Origin: Muribaculaceae bacterium
GTDB taxonomy: Bacteria; Bacteroidota; Bacteroidia; Bacteroidales; Muribaculaceae
NCBI GenBank assembly: GCA_009775355.1
Contig: VSPN01000004.1
Location: 7,579-71,578 of the forward strand
Reading direction: 5' to 3'
DNA: 64,000 nucleotides
The first letter of the stretch is position 1; every line of letters starts with the position of its first letter. Shown piece after piece: positions 34,119-43,956 of the stretch. The notes under the pieces are model-generated. The model was given only the letters and a program-made list of their open reading frames with translations. It was not told where the DNA came from and made no database searches. Both the position numbers and the translations under genes were made by a program.

Positions 34119-36116
34119 ATGCTTACAGAAGATATGAACAACGAGGCTGAAGGTCAGGTGTACATGCAGCCCGAGGTAAAGAAATATCAGGCGGACAATA
34201 TCCAGGTTCTCGAGGGTCTGGAGGCTGTGCGCAAACGCCCGTCGATGTATATCGGCGACACGTCCGTGCGCGGACTTCATCATCTTGTCTACGAGGTTGT
34301 GGACAACTCGATCGACGAGGCTCTTGCCGGCTATGCTGACTGTATCGATGTCACCATCAAGGAAGACAACTCCATCCGCGTCGTTGACAACGGACGCGGC
34401 ATCCCGGTCGACATGCACGAGAAGATGCACAAGCCCGCCCTTGAGGTGGTGCTGACCGTGCTTCACGCCGGCGGTAAATTCGACAAGGGCTCATACAAGG
34501 TCTCAGGCGGTCTCCACGGTGTCGGCGTGAGCTGTGTCAACGCACTCTCCGACTATCTCCGCGCCGAGATTCACCGCGACGGCAAGGTGCACATGCAGGA
34601 ATACGCCTACGGCAAGCCGACATGCGGCCTGCAGGTGATCGGCGAGACCGATCACACGGGTACGACGATAATCTTCCATCCCGACGCCACGATATTCAGC
34701 GAGACTGTCTATAACTACGAGACGCTCGCAGCGCGTCTGCGTGATCTGGCTTTCCTCAACGCCGGCATCAGACTTACGCTCACCGATATGCGTGAGCGCG
34801 ACGAAGAGGGGAATCCCCGCAGCGACGTCTTCCACAGTGAAGAGGGACTGAAGGAGTTTGTGAAATATATCGATGCCGGCAAGGAGCCGCTGATCGAGGA
34901 TATCATCCATCTCAGCACCGAAAAGAACGGTGTGCCCATCGAGGTGGCACTGACCTACAACACCGACTTCAACGAGAACATCTACTCATACGTCAACAAC
35001 ATCAACACCATCGAGGGTGGCACACACCTGACCGGTTTCCGCCGCGGCCTGACGATGACGCTCAAGAAATATGCCGACGACAACAAGATGCTTGAGAAAC
35101 TCAAGATCGAGCTGTCGAAAGAGGACTTCCGCGACGGTCTGACCGCCGTGATCTCAGTCAAGGTGGCCGAACCCCAGTTCGAGGGACAGACCAAGACCAA
35201 GCTCGGCAATAACGAAGTGATGGGAGTGGTGCAGACGGCAGTCAGCGAGGCCCTGCGCAACTACCTTGAGGAGCATCCGAAACAGGCCAAGGTGATAGTC
35301 GACAAAGTCGTGCTGGCCGCACAGGCGCGTCACGCCGCCCAGTCGGCGCGCATGCGCGTGCAGAACAAGTCGCCCTTCGCGGGTGCCGGTCTGCCCGGCA
35401 AACTCGCGCCCTGCAAGAGCCGCGACGCTGTGGAATGCGAGCTGTTTCTTGTCGAGGGAGACTCGGCAGGCGGTTCGGCGAAACAGGGCCGCAATCCCCA
35501 CTTCCAGGCCATTCTTCCGCTTCGCGGAAAGATTCTCAACGTCGAGAAGGCACAGGACCACAAGGTGCTTGCCAGCGACGAGATCGTCAACATATACAAG
35601 GCACTCGGCGTGACAATCGGCACCGAAGAAGACTCCAAGGAGCCCAACATGACGAAACTGCGTTACCACAAGATCGTCATCATGACCGATGCCGACGTCG
35701 ACGGCGCGCACATCGCCACTCTGCTCATGACATTCTTCTACCGCAGGATGCGTCCGATCATCGACAACGGCTATCTTTACATCGCGACTCCGCCGCTCTA
35801 CAAATGCACGCTCAAGGGTAAGAAGAACATCGAGGAATACGCGTGGAACGACCAGCAGGTGCAGCGTTTTGTCGATGACCGCTGCGGCGGCGACCGCAAC
35901 AGGCTCAACCTGCAGCGCTACAAAGGTCTTGGTGAGATGAACCCCGAGCAGCTCTGGGAGACCACCATGGATCCGGAGAACCGCATGCTCAAGCAGGTCA
36001 CTCTGACCAACGCCGCCGAGGCAGACCGGACGTTCTCAGTCCTGATGGGAGAAGAGGTGGCTCCCCGCCGTGAGTTCATCGAGGCCCATGCCACCTACGC
36101 CAACATCGACGCCTGA
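34119..36116 (+). CDS. gyrB: DNA gyrase subunit B
   Basis: The ATPase subunit of DNA gyrase. The GHKL ATPase domain shows EGLEAVRKRPSMYIGD, EVVDNSIDEALAGYAD and VVDNGRGIPVDMHEK, and the K loop GVGVSCVNALS is present. The Toprim domain has ELFLVEGDSAGGSAKQGRN and MTDADVDGAHI, and the C-terminal QRYKGLGEMNPEQLWETTM is typical. 665 residues if the ATG at 34119 is used; an internal ATG at 34134 is also possible. ParE is an alternative, but the sequence and length match GyrB of this phylum. Confidence 0.93.
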   Translation: MLTEDMNNEAEGQVYMQPEVKKYQADNIQVLEGLEAVRKRPSMYIGDTSVRGLHHLVYEVVDNSIDEALAGYADCIDVTIKEDNSIRVVDNGRGIPVDMHEKMHKPALEVVLTVLHAGGKFDKGSYKVSGGLHGVGVSCVNALSDYLRAEIHRDGKVHMQEYAYGKPTCGLQVIGETDHTGTTIIFHPDATIFSETVYNYETLAARLRDLAFLNAGIRLTLTDMRERDEEGNPRSDVFHSEEGLKEFVKYIDAGKEPLIEDIIHLSTEKNGVPIEVALTYNTDFNENIYSYVNNINTIEGGTHLTGFRRGLTMTLKKYADDNKMLEKLKIELSKEDFRDGLTAVISVKVAEPQFEGQTKTKLGNNEVMGVVQTAVSEALRNYLEEHPKQAKVIVDKVVLAAQARHAAQSARMRVQNKSPFAGAGLPGKLAPCKSRDAVECELFLVEGDSAGGSAKQGRNPHFQAILPLRGKILNVEKAQDHKVLASDEIVNIYKALGVTIGTEEDSKEPNMTKLRYHKIVIMTDADVDGAHIATLLMTFFYRRMRPIIDNGYLYIATPPLYKCTLKGKKNIEEYAWNDQQVQRFVDDRCGGDRNRLNLQRYKGLGEMNPEQLWETTMDPENRMLKQVTLTNAAEADRTFSVLMGEEVAPRREFIEAHATYANIDA

Positions 36117-36138
36117 TCCAGAAAGAGATACATACAGG

Positions 36139-36179
36139 CAGTCCCCGCGACTCAGGTTTATCCTGTGGCGCGGGGACTG
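36139..36179 (+). terminator. Bidirectional-type hairpin between gyrB and the glycosyltransferase
   Basis: CAGTCCCCGCG (36139-36149) pairs with CGCGGGGACTG (36169-36179), an 11-bp perfect stem between two convergent genes. There is no long T run, so its strength is uncertain. Confidence 0.6.
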
Positions 36180-36213
36180 TCCGTATATGCGGAGATGCCT
36201 TTAAGGAATCTGC

Positions 36214-37488
36214 TTAGTGTTTTCCGGTTTCTTTCAGGAGGTCAGCGAAGAGGTTGCGGAAGCGGGCGGCGACAGCGGGCGCGGAGAAGCGGGCGCGGGC
36301 CGATGCGAGCATACGGGCGCGGATGGCTTCGGATGGCTGACGCATGGCCCAGACCAGACCGTCGGCGATGTTGGCGGCGGCTGTCAGGATGTTGTCGTCC
36401 CATTCGGCTATGTAGCCTGTATCAAGATGATCCACAATGTCGGCCTGTCCGCCGCGTCCGAACGATACGGGAATGCAGCCGTATACCTGGCCCTCGACCA
36501 GAGTGCCGGGCAGAGTCTCATAGAGCGATGTCGAGACCACGGCGTCGGCCGAGTAATATATGTCGCGTATGTTCTGCTCGCCGCCCACCACTCCGAGGTG
36601 AGTGTGGGCTATGCCCAGGCTTTCGAAAACCTCGGGATTGCGGATGTTGCCGAATGTGACGAGTTCCATGCGGCCGGCCTCCGCCGGATACTTCTCGCGG
36701 AGCACCCGGGTGGCCTCGACAAGGATCGGAAGCCCCTTGACAGGATCGTCAAGACGCGCTGCGCCCATGACGATGCGGAACCGGCGGGCACCGGCGTTGT
36801 CATCGCGCACCGTAATCTCTTCTGGCACAGGGAAAGCGTTGGGGATGACCGATAGAGGCATGTCGCCGAGTAGCGGTGATTTCCGGGCGAGCTGAGCGAG
36901 CCAGTTCGACACGGCAACGAAATGCAGTCCTGTCCCGGAGCCGTGATATACAGTCTTCTTGTTGTTCCACACCGAGAGCGAGAGATCTTGCGTGGAAGCT
37001 CCGGGCCCGAGCAGCCGGCATAGGCCGCAGCCGTTCAGCCAGCGGTCGCAGTCGCCCGCGTGGTGGCAGATGCCGGTGAAATTCCACATGTCGTGCATGA
37101 TCCACACCACGGGGCGTCCGAGCGCGAGAATGCGCCGCAGACCAGCGAGCGAGAGCATGCCCTGATTGACCCATCCGAGGCAGATCACGTCGGCCTCGCG
37201 GACAAGTCTGTTGCGGTGGAGCGGCAGACCGTCAGATGCCGGATCGACCTTGAAAAGCGTGTCGCGGCGCAGACCGTTGGCGAGAAAGATCTTGAGGCGT
37301 TCGGCGAGAAAAGCGCGGCGGATACGCGCCGGAGGCGCGGCGATATGCACGTGAGGCGAGTCTGTCAGTTTTTCGGCCACAAGCATAGACGCCTCCACGC
37401 CTGAATCGCGCAGAGCGTTCATGAGGCGTCGGCTCACCACAGCCGCGCCGCCCGTGGAGTCAGACCGGTTAATTATCACTACTTTCAT
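36214..37488 (-). CDS. Glycosyltransferase, GT4 family (GT-B fold)
   Basis: A 424-residue cytoplasmic or membrane-associated sugar transferase. The N-terminal Rossmann half starts MKVVIINRSDSTGGAAVVSRRL, with the loop typical of GT4 enzymes. The C-terminal half has the acceptor/donor segments FRIVMGAARLDDPVKGLPIL and the E-x7-E motif region YETLPGTLVEGQVYGCIPVSF. A DMWNFTGICHHAGDC segment is typical of capsule or LPS-type transferases in Bacteroidetes. The acceptor is unknown. Its start overlaps the end of the upstream dihydrofolate reductase gene by 20 bases. Confidence 0.85.
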   Translation of the reverse strand: MKVVIINRSDSTGGAAVVSRRLMNALRDSGVEASMLVAEKLTDSPHVHIAAPPARIRRAFLAERLKIFLANGLRRDTLFKVDPASDGLPLHRNRLVREADVICLGWVNQGMLSLAGLRRILALGRPVVWIMHDMWNFTGICHHAGDCDRWLNGCGLCRLLGPGASTQDLSLSVWNNKKTVYHGSGTGLHFVAVSNWLAQLARKSPLLGDMPLSVIPNAFPVPEEITVRDDNAGARRFRIVMGAARLDDPVKGLPILVEATRVLREKYPAEAGRMELVTFGNIRNPEVFESLGIAHTHLGVVGGEQNIRDIYYSADAVVSTSLYETLPGTLVEGQVYGCIPVSFGRGGQADIVDHLDTGYIAEWDDNILTAAANIADGLVWAMRQPSEAIRARMLASARARFSAPAVAARFRNLFADLLKETGKH

Positions 37489-38068
37489 AAGTCTCGAATC
37501 TGAAAGAGAGTCCGCATGAAGACACCAGAGTCTCCGACGCTCCGGTCATGATCCAATGCTGCTCCTGGAGTTCCGGAAAGAAAGTGTCGGCCTCTGGAAA
37601 CCGGGCCTCCACACGAGTGAGGTCTATGCGTGTCAGCCATGGCATAGCCGCCTCATATACTTTGCCTCCGCCGATAATGTATGGAATTTCAGGAGGCGGA
37701 CACATCGCAATCGCCTCTTCGACCGATGCGGCTGTCTCCGCGCCTTCGGCCCGGAATCCGGGATCGCGCGAGAGAACGATATTTCGCCGGCCCGGCAGCG
37801 GACGTCTCGGCAGAGATAGCCAGGTGGCGCGTCCCATTATGACCGGATGCCCCACAGTCAGTTGTCTGAAGTGCCTGAGATCTTCAGGGATATGCCATGG
37901 CATATCGCCGCCGAAGCCGATCTCGCCTCCAAGGCCGGCTGCCACAACGGCTCTCAGTTCACGCCGGCGGCCCGTAGAGGAATTGCCGAGGCTGAAAGGG
38001 TGCGCGCCCGACATATCGCGGATGTCGGGAATGTCTTTTTCGAAAGGGAAAACCATGCTTATCTCCAT
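37469..38068 (-). CDS. folA: Dihydrofolate reductase
   Basis: Reduces dihydrofolate to tetrahydrofolate with NADPH. It shows GGDMPWHIPEDLRHFRQLT (substrate pocket), VIMGRATWLSLPRRPLPGRRN, NIVLSRD and IPYIIGGGKVYEAAM (NADPH binding). The protein is 199 residues, with an N-terminal extension of about 36 residues before ELRAVVAAGLGGEIG that most family members lack. Either the true start is further in, with no in-frame ATG close by, or the extension is real. Alternative ATG: MVFPFEK, four codons in. thyA, the enzyme that makes dihydrofolate, is encoded about 9 kb away. Confidence 0.92.
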   Translation of the reverse strand: MEISMVFPFEKDIPDIRDMSGAHPFSLGNSSTGRRRELRAVVAAGLGGEIGFGGDMPWHIPEDLRHFRQLTVGHPVIMGRATWLSLPRRPLPGRRNIVLSRDPGFRAEGAETAASVEEAIAMCPPPEIPYIIGGGKVYEAAMPWLTRIDLTRVEARFPEADTFFPELQEQHWIMTGASETLVSSCGLSFRFETYESSDN

Positions 38069-38109
38069 AAAATAATCTGTTGCCGATTACAATAATATGT
38101 TATCGATTA

Positions 38110-38117
38110 CAAAGATA
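38110..38117 (-). promoter_or_regulatory. Promoter -7 box for the dihydrofolate reductase gene
   Basis: The minus strand reads TATCTTTG, 42 bases before the dihydrofolate reductase ATG. It lies back to back with the divergent promoter at 38132, so the two upstream regions overlap. Confidence 0.6.
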
Positions 38118-38131
38118 AGCAAAAATATTGC

Positions 38132-38139
38132 TATCTTTG
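38132..38139 (+). promoter_or_regulatory. Promoter -7 box for the Na/Pi cotransporter gene
   Basis: TATCTTTG matches TAnnTTTG, with a leader of about 85 bases. It faces away from the dihydrofolate reductase promoter, with only 14 bases between the two boxes. Confidence 0.6.
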
Positions 38140-38228
38140 CAGAAAATATGAAAATACAGACGGACGTACCGTGCCGGCCCTGAGCTGGGACGCATGTCCG
38201 AGAGCAAACAAACGATCTTACAGATGTC

Positions 38229-40025
38229 ATGAACTATAGTGTAATAGACTTTATAAGCCTGTTGGGTTCGGTGTGTCTTTTCCTTTATGGAATGAAGGTC
38301 ATGAGCGAGGGGCTTCAGAAAGTGGCGGGCGACCGTCTGCGCAACATCCTCGGCATAATGACCCGCAACCGGGTGACCGGTGTCCTGACCGGCGTCCTGA
38401 TCACGGCTCTTATACAGAGTTCGAGTGCCTCGACCGTGATGGTCGTCAGCTTCGTCAACGCCGGTCTCATGAGCCTCGCGCAGGCCATGGCCGTGATCTT
38501 CGGCGCCAACGTCGGCACGACCGCCACGACGTGGATAATCTCAGCCTTCTCTTTCGAAGTCAACATATCGGACTACAGCATTCTTCTTCTTGCGGTGGGA
38601 GTGCCGATGATGTTCATGAAGAAAAGCGCCTACAAGTCGATGGGCGAGTTTCTTGTCGGATTCTGTTTCCTCTTCATGGGGCTTGACTTGATCAGCCACT
38701 ATGTGCCGGATCTTCAGGAAAATCCCGAGATGCTGCGGTTTGTCACGGACTACACTTCGCTCGGTGTCGGGTCAGTTCTGATCTTCTTCACACTCGGCAT
38801 AGTGTTCACCATGATAGCCCAGAGCTCGGCGGCCACATTCGCCATAACGCTGATCATGTGCTCTCAGGGGTGGATCTCGTTCACACTGGGCTGCGCCATC
38901 ATTCTGGGCGGCAATATCGGAACGACCATCACTCCGGTTCTCGCGTCGCTGAGCGGAAATCTGGCGGCACGCCGCACGGCGATGGGCCATGTGCTGTTCA
39001 ACGTGCTCGGCTCTTTGGTGGTGCTCTGCTGCTTCCATCCGTTTGTCGATCTCGTGGCCGACATAACGAAAGCCTGCGACGGCATCAATCCGCTGTCGAT
39101 CACCGAGTCGCAGGAAGCCGGCATGCGCGGCACGACGCTGCTTGACGAGCGTGGAGGCATGACTGCCCGTGCGCAGAGCTGCGTGGCCTTCGGACTGGCC
39201 ATGTTCCCGACAGTCTTCAACGCCATCAACCTGCTGGTCATGATATGGTTCACCAAACTATACGTCAGGATAGTCTGCTGGATCATGCCGATGCGCCACA
39301 AAGAGGATGAAGAGGAATTCGTGCTCAAATATATCGGCCGAGGCCTTCTCTCCGCTTCCGAGCTCAACATCACCCAGGCGCAGAAAGAGATCGAGCTTTA
39401 CGGCCGCAGGGTGGAGCGTATGATCGGCATGGCGCGCAAGATGATCCACCTCGAGATGAAAGACGAGGAATACCAGCCTACATTCGACCGGATCGAGAAA
39501 TACGAGGAGATCTCCGACCGCATGGAGATGGAGATCGGCACGTTCCTCAACAGTGTGGCCGAGGGCCGGCTCAGTCCGGAGGGCAAGATGCGCGTGGCAG
39601 GGATGCTCCGTATCGTCAGCGAGATCGAGTCGATAGCCGACGGATGCTACAACGTGGCCAAGACCCTCAACCGCAAGAACCAGATACACGTGGACTTCAA
39701 CGAGGGCGTGCTCCGCGAGATCGACAGGATGTATGATCTTGTCAGCGAGGCGATGGCCAACGTGCTCGGACTTCTCGGAGAACTCGAGACTCCGGAGAAC
39801 TCGCGCATAGTAGCCGCCTACAACAAGGAACGCGAGATCAACAACCTGCGCAACAAGCTTCGCGACGGCAATATCTTCAGCATCAACAACAAGGAATATG
39901 ATTATCAGGAGGGAATCTTCTTCATGGACCTCATCGGCGAGGCAGAGAAACTCGGCGACTACATGCTCAATGTGGTCGAGGGCGTGAAGCATCAGTTCAA
40001 GACACTCCCTTCGACAGTGAAATAA
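38229..40025 (+). CDS. Na+/phosphate cotransporter (NptA/PNaS family) with PhoU-like C-domain
   Basis: A 598-residue inner-membrane protein. It has two inverted repeats, each with the signature serine motif (ALIQSSSASTVMVVSFV and MIAQSSAATFAITLIM), the GANVGTTATTW and GGNIGTTITPVLAS segments and about eight to ten membrane spans. From about residue 385 a soluble helical PhoU-like domain follows (EKYEEISDRMEMEIGTFLN; SEIESIADGCYNVAKTLNR). Family members import phosphate with sodium. It is the first of a co-directional run with the GDP-mannose pyrophosphorylase gene. Confidence 0.92.
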   Translation: MNYSVIDFISLLGSVCLFLYGMKVMSEGLQKVAGDRLRNILGIMTRNRVTGVLTGVLITALIQSSSASTVMVVSFVNAGLMSLAQAMAVIFGANVGTTATTWIISAFSFEVNISDYSILLLAVGVPMMFMKKSAYKSMGEFLVGFCFLFMGLDLISHYVPDLQENPEMLRFVTDYTSLGVGSVLIFFTLGIVFTMIAQSSAATFAITLIMCSQGWISFTLGCAIILGGNIGTTITPVLASLSGNLAARRTAMGHVLFNVLGSLVVLCCFHPFVDLVADITKACDGINPLSITESQEAGMRGTTLLDERGGMTARAQSCVAFGLAMFPTVFNAINLLVMIWFTKLYVRIVCWIMPMRHKEDEEEFVLKYIGRGLLSASELNITQAQKEIELYGRRVERMIGMARKMIHLEMKDEEYQPTFDRIEKYEEISDRMEMEIGTFLNSVAEGRLSPEGKMRVAGMLRIVSEIESIADGCYNVAKTLNRKNQIHVDFNEGVLREIDRMYDLVSEAMANVLGLLGELETPENSRIVAAYNKEREINNLRNKLRDGNIFSINNKEYDYQEGIFFMDLIGEAEKLGDYMLNVVEGVKHQFKTLPSTVK

Positions 40026-40055
40026 ATCTGCTTAACCGCAATATAAAGTAACTAC

Positions 40056-41171
40056 ATGCACACAGTCATGGATACAGACAACGAAATGAAAAGCCACCGC
40101 TATTGTGTGATAATGTGTGGTGGAGTCGGATCGCGTTTCTGGCCTTTCAGCCGGAGCGGACGTCCGAAACAGTTTCTTGATTTCTTCGGAACAGGGAGCA
40201 GTCTTCTTCAGCTCACTTACGACCGTATGCTGCCGATCACAGATCCGGAGCGGATCATACTTGTGACCAATGCCGCCTACTACGACATAATACGTGAGCA
40301 GCTTCCCGAGGTGAAAGAAGAGAACATCCTTCTCGAGCCGGCGCGCCGCAACACGGCACCCTGTGTCTGCTGGGCCGCCCGCCACATCCACGCCCTCGAC
40401 CCCGAGGCGTCGATAGTGACGCTGCCGTCCGATCACCTGATACTCCGCGAGACAGAGTTTCACTCGGTGATCAGGCGCGGACTCGAGTTTGTCGAGGGAG
40501 GCGACCGTCTGCTGACGATCGGACTCTGCCCGACATCTCCGCACACGGGCTACGGCTACATACAGCGCGGCGCGAAAGTCGACGGCTCGGGCGATATAAT
40601 GAAAGTGAAGTCATTTACCGAGAAACCCGATCTCGAGATGGCCAACGTCTTCCTCAGCACCGGAGAGTTCTTCTGGAATTCCGGCATGTTCCTCTGGCGT
40701 GCCGACAGCATACTCCGCGCGTTCGACCGATATGACAGCGAGACCGCGGCTGTGTTTGACGCCGGCGAGGGAGTTTTCGGAACCCCCGCCGAAAAAGACT
40801 TTATTGCCCAGTCGTTCCCCAACGCTCCCTCGATATCGATCGACTACGCCATCATGGAGAAGGCCGACAATGTCTATGTCAAGACTGCCGATCTGGGCTG
40901 GAGCGACTTAGGCACATGGAACGCCCTCTATGACTGCTCGCCCAAGAACGCAGAGCGCAACGTGACGCAGAACTGCAAGGTGCTCGCCCATGGCTGCGAG
41001 GGCACGCTATTCGCCGCCGCACCCGACAAGATCGTCGTGGCGTCCGGACTCAAAGACTACATCGTGGCCGACAGCGGCAACGCTCTTCTCATCTACCCTC
41101 TTGCCGAGGAGCAGAAGATACGCCAGGTTGTCAACGACGTGACTGCCCGTTTCGGCGAGGAGTATGTCTGA
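40056..41171 (+). CDS. manC: Mannose-1-phosphate guanylyltransferase (GDP-mannose pyrophosphorylase)
   Basis: Makes GDP-mannose from mannose-1-phosphate and GTP for glycan synthesis. The nucleotidyltransferase signature GGVGSRFWPFSRSGRPKQF is near the start. LEPARRNTAPCVCWAA, GYGYIQRGA, KSFTEKPDLEMA, WNSGMFLW and DLGWSDLGTWNALY are all canonical. At 371 residues it lacks the C-terminal isomerase domain, as in the short form. Possible starts are ATG 40056, 40068 and 40086; the region before SHRYCVIMCGG is not conserved. Confidence 0.94.
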   Translation: MHTVMDTDNEMKSHRYCVIMCGGVGSRFWPFSRSGRPKQFLDFFGTGSSLLQLTYDRMLPITDPERIILVTNAAYYDIIREQLPEVKEENILLEPARRNTAPCVCWAARHIHALDPEASIVTLPSDHLILRETEFHSVIRRGLEFVEGGDRLLTIGLCPTSPHTGYGYIQRGAKVDGSGDIMKVKSFTEKPDLEMANVFLSTGEFFWNSGMFLWRADSILRAFDRYDSETAAVFDAGEGVFGTPAEKDFIAQSFPNAPSISIDYAIMEKADNVYVKTADLGWSDLGTWNALYDCSPKNAERNVTQNCKVLAHGCEGTLFAAAPDKIVVASGLKDYIVADSGNALLIYPLAEEQKIRQVVNDVTARFGEEYV

Positions 41172-41207
41172 GTCAGAGACGGCATCGTAACCTGTCACAC
41201 TGTCAGC

Positions 41208-42272
41208 ATGAAGAATATCATAAGCATACTTATCCTTCTGGCCGGGGCCGCCTTGTGCAGCCTCGGCCTGTCGGATTGTACGCGCAACGAGATCCGGGTC
41301 AGCTTCGACCTCCCGGAGAAGACCAACCGTACATACACCCTTCTCTACTATGCCTCCGACCCTGCCAAAGGGTGGATCACCGAGGAAGTGGTCAATGTGG
41401 CCAAAGGACATGGCGAGGCCGTGCTGCCGGCAGTCAATCCGACGCTGATATGGCTGTTTCAGGCGGGAGCAAAAGATCCGCAGGCCGTCATCTATGCCGA
41501 GCGCGGCGACCGCATCGAGATCAACGGCAGATCGTCTTCTCCCTCCGAATGGACAGTCAGCGGCAATACGGTCAGCGAGTCGCTGTCGGAGTGGAGGACC
41601 TCCAACGCCGGGATCATCGCGTCGTCCCGCAGCGGCAGGCGCGATGACCGGCTCGCGCTCAACAAGGCAGTAGGCACCAGTGTGGCGGCGCATCCGTCAG
41701 ATCCTGTGTCGGCATTGCTGATGCTTGTCTATTTCGACCGTCGTGCCGATGAGGCGGGATTCCGGAGGAACTGGAACCTGCTGCGCGATGATGCCGCCGA
41801 CCGGAAATGGAAAGATCTCGTGTCGCGCAGCGATATGGATGGCGATGTGCCTGCCGAAGACCGTCTGCCCGCGCGGATTGTGCTCAAGACGCTCGGCACC
41901 GGCTGCGACACCATAGAGCCGGGCCGTGTGCCCATGCTTCTCTACTTCACGCGCAACAACGCGCGCACGCACGGCAGCGACATAGCCGTGCTCCGCAGCC
42001 TTGTGCGCGAATATCCCGACTCATCGCGCCGTGTGATAGCCGAGGTCGGCTTCGACACCGACTCGATGACGCGCCTGTATCCGACGCGCACGGACTCCCT
42101 TCGCACCGCAGTGCGGGCATGGATGCCTCTCGGAGTGTCAGACGCCACGGCCCGCGAGGCCGGTGTGACGCGGATGCCCTATATGATAGTCGCCGACAGC
42201 AAAGGCCGGGTGGTCTACCGTGGCGACAACATGGAGGAAGCGGCGGAGCGGTTCCGCGAGTCAATGAAGTGA
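41208..42272 (+). CDS. Probable exported thioredoxin-fold-like protein without CXXC
   Basis: A 354-residue protein with an N-terminal hydrophobic segment and an imperfect lipobox (LSDC, Cys24; Asp at -1 is unusual). The N-terminal half (VSFDLPEKTNRTYTLLYY; AVIYAERGDRIEINGR) resembles the beta-sandwich domain (DUF4369-like) found before Bacteroidetes thioredoxins. The C-terminal end, REAGVTRMPYMIVADSKGRVVYRG, looks like the cis-proline part of a thioredoxin fold, with MP in place. No CXXC active site is present, so redox chemistry is unlikely. Function unknown. Confidence 0.6.
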   Translation: MKNIISILILLAGAALCSLGLSDCTRNEIRVSFDLPEKTNRTYTLLYYASDPAKGWITEEVVNVAKGHGEAVLPAVNPTLIWLFQAGAKDPQAVIYAERGDRIEINGRSSSPSEWTVSGNTVSESLSEWRTSNAGIIASSRSGRRDDRLALNKAVGTSVAAHPSDPVSALLMLVYFDRRADEAGFRRNWNLLRDDAADRKWKDLVSRSDMDGDVPAEDRLPARIVLKTLGTGCDTIEPGRVPMLLYFTRNNARTHGSDIAVLRSLVREYPDSSRRVIAEVGFDTDSMTRLYPTRTDSLRTAVRAWMPLGVSDATAREAGVTRMPYMIVADSKGRVVYRGDNMEEAAERFRESMK

Positions 42273-42345
42273 CACGCCGGAGTCCTCTCCCGACGTGATC
42301 CCGACATCTTTCCACAACAAGAACAACCTCTCATCAGAGCCACTT

Positions 42346-43947
42346 ATGCTAACAAAAGTCTACACAGCCGCCATACAGGGCATTGACGCCTTTCCGGTCA
42401 CGATCGAGACCCTGGTAGAGAACGGCACCCACTTCAACATTGTGGGAATGGCCGACACTGCAGTAAAGGAGAGCCAGTTGCGCATCCGCTCCGCCATGCA
42501 GAGCTGCGGGCTGCAGTTCCCCCATTACCGCACGACCATCAACCTTGCTCCGGCCGATGTTAAAAAAGAGGGGGCTTCATACGACCTGCCGATCGCCGTG
42601 GGACTTATGTCGGCCGGCGAGATGTTCAGGTGTGATGATCTCAATGAGTACATGATCACCGGCGAGCTGAGCCTCGACGGGTCGGTGCTTCCGGTCAGAG
42701 GCGCTCTGCCTATGGCCGTCAAGGCACGCGAGATGGGACTGAAGAAACTGATAGTGCCCGAGGCCAATGTCACCGAGGCCGCCGTGGTCAACCGGCTTGA
42801 GGTTTACGGCGTGCGCAACCTCAGCGAAGTCGTCGGCATACTCGCCGGAACAGGAGAGGTGCGGCCCGTGAGCGTCAATACGCGCGAACTCTTTGCCACC
42901 GATGCCGGACGCTTTGATTTCGACTTCTCCGAAGTGAAAGGGCAGGAGAGTGTGAAGCGGGCGTTCGAGGTGGCATGCGCCGGCGCGCACAACATACTGA
43001 TGATCGGGCCTCCGGGAGCCGGCAAGTCGATGATGGCCAAGCGTCTGCCTTCGATACTTCCGCCGCTCGGCATGGCCGAGGCCCTGGAGACCACCAAGAT
43101 ACACTCAGTGGCCGGAAAACTGACGCGAGGATCAATGCTTATGCCCCGCCGGCCTTTCCGCACACCACACCACACGGTCTCGCCCGTGGCCCTTGTAGGG
43201 GGCGGCGCGAGTCCGATGCCCGGCGAGATCTCGCTGGCGCACAACGGAGTGCTCTTTCTCGACGAATTTCCGGAGTTTCCCCGGCAGGTGCTCGAAGTGA
43301 TGCGTCAGCCGATCGAAGACAGGGTCATAACCGTGAGCCGGGCGAAATACACTGTCGACTATCCCGCGAGCTTCATGCTTGTGGCCTCGATGAACCCCTG
43401 TCCGTGCGGATACTACGGCCATCCGACCAAACGGTGTACGTGTGCGCCCGGGCAGGTGTCGCGATACATGAACCGCATCTCCGGCCCTCTGCTCGACCGC
43501 ATCGACCTTCAGATCGAGATCGAGCCGGTGGAATTCGACGCCATGGCAGACCGCAGTCCCGGCGAATGCTCCGCCTCGATTAGGGAGCGAGTCGTGGCCG
43601 CCCGTGCAGTGCAGCAGGCCCGCTACAGGAATGAGGCCGGAATCCACAGCAACGCGCAGATGAACTCGCGGCTGCTTCACAGCTACGCATGGCCCGACGA
43701 GACGGGAATGAAGAAACTCAAGGAACGGATGACGCGGCTCAACATGTCGGCTCGCGCGTTCGACCGCATTCTTCGCGTGGCCCGCACGATCGCCGATCTC
43801 GACTACGCCACCCGCAGGAGTGCCGACGGCAGCCCGGCGCACACTCCCGAAGAGGCGGCGCAACTCCCGGTGCTTACCGCCCACATCGCCGAGGCGATAG
43901 GCTACCGAAGCCTCGACCGCGCCGCCTACGGCCAGACGTTTCAATAA
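42346..43947 (+). CDS. comM: ComM/YifB family Mg-chelatase-like AAA+ ATPase
   Basis: A 533-residue AAA+ protein. The N-terminal domain starts VYTAAIQGIDAFPVTIETLV, with IVGMADTAVKESQLRIRSAM. Walker A is GPPGAGKSMMAKRLPSI and Walker B FLDEFPEF, followed by the MRQPIEDR sensor region and the cysteine motif CPCGYYGHPTKRCTC. ComM of Vibrio is a branch-migration helicase that helps natural transformation. In other bacteria the role is less clear. ATG 42346 fits the family; an upstream ATG at 42295 adds 17 unlikely residues. Confidence 0.92.
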   Translation: MLTKVYTAAIQGIDAFPVTIETLVENGTHFNIVGMADTAVKESQLRIRSAMQSCGLQFPHYRTTINLAPADVKKEGASYDLPIAVGLMSAGEMFRCDDLNEYMITGELSLDGSVLPVRGALPMAVKAREMGLKKLIVPEANVTEAAVVNRLEVYGVRNLSEVVGILAGTGEVRPVSVNTRELFATDAGRFDFDFSEVKGQESVKRAFEVACAGAHNILMIGPPGAGKSMMAKRLPSILPPLGMAEALETTKIHSVAGKLTRGSMLMPRRPFRTPHHTVSPVALVGGGASPMPGEISLAHNGVLFLDEFPEFPRQVLEVMRQPIEDRVITVSRAKYTVDYPASFMLVASMNPCPCGYYGHPTKRCTCAPGQVSRYMNRISGPLLDRIDLQIEIEPVEFDAMADRSPGECSASIRERVVAARAVQQARYRNEAGIHSNAQMNSRLLHSYAWPDETGMKKLKERMTRLNMSARAFDRILRVARTIADLDYATRRSADGSPAHTPEEAAQLPVLTAHIAEAIGYRSLDRAAYGQTFQ

Positions 43948-43956
43948 AATTGAGTT

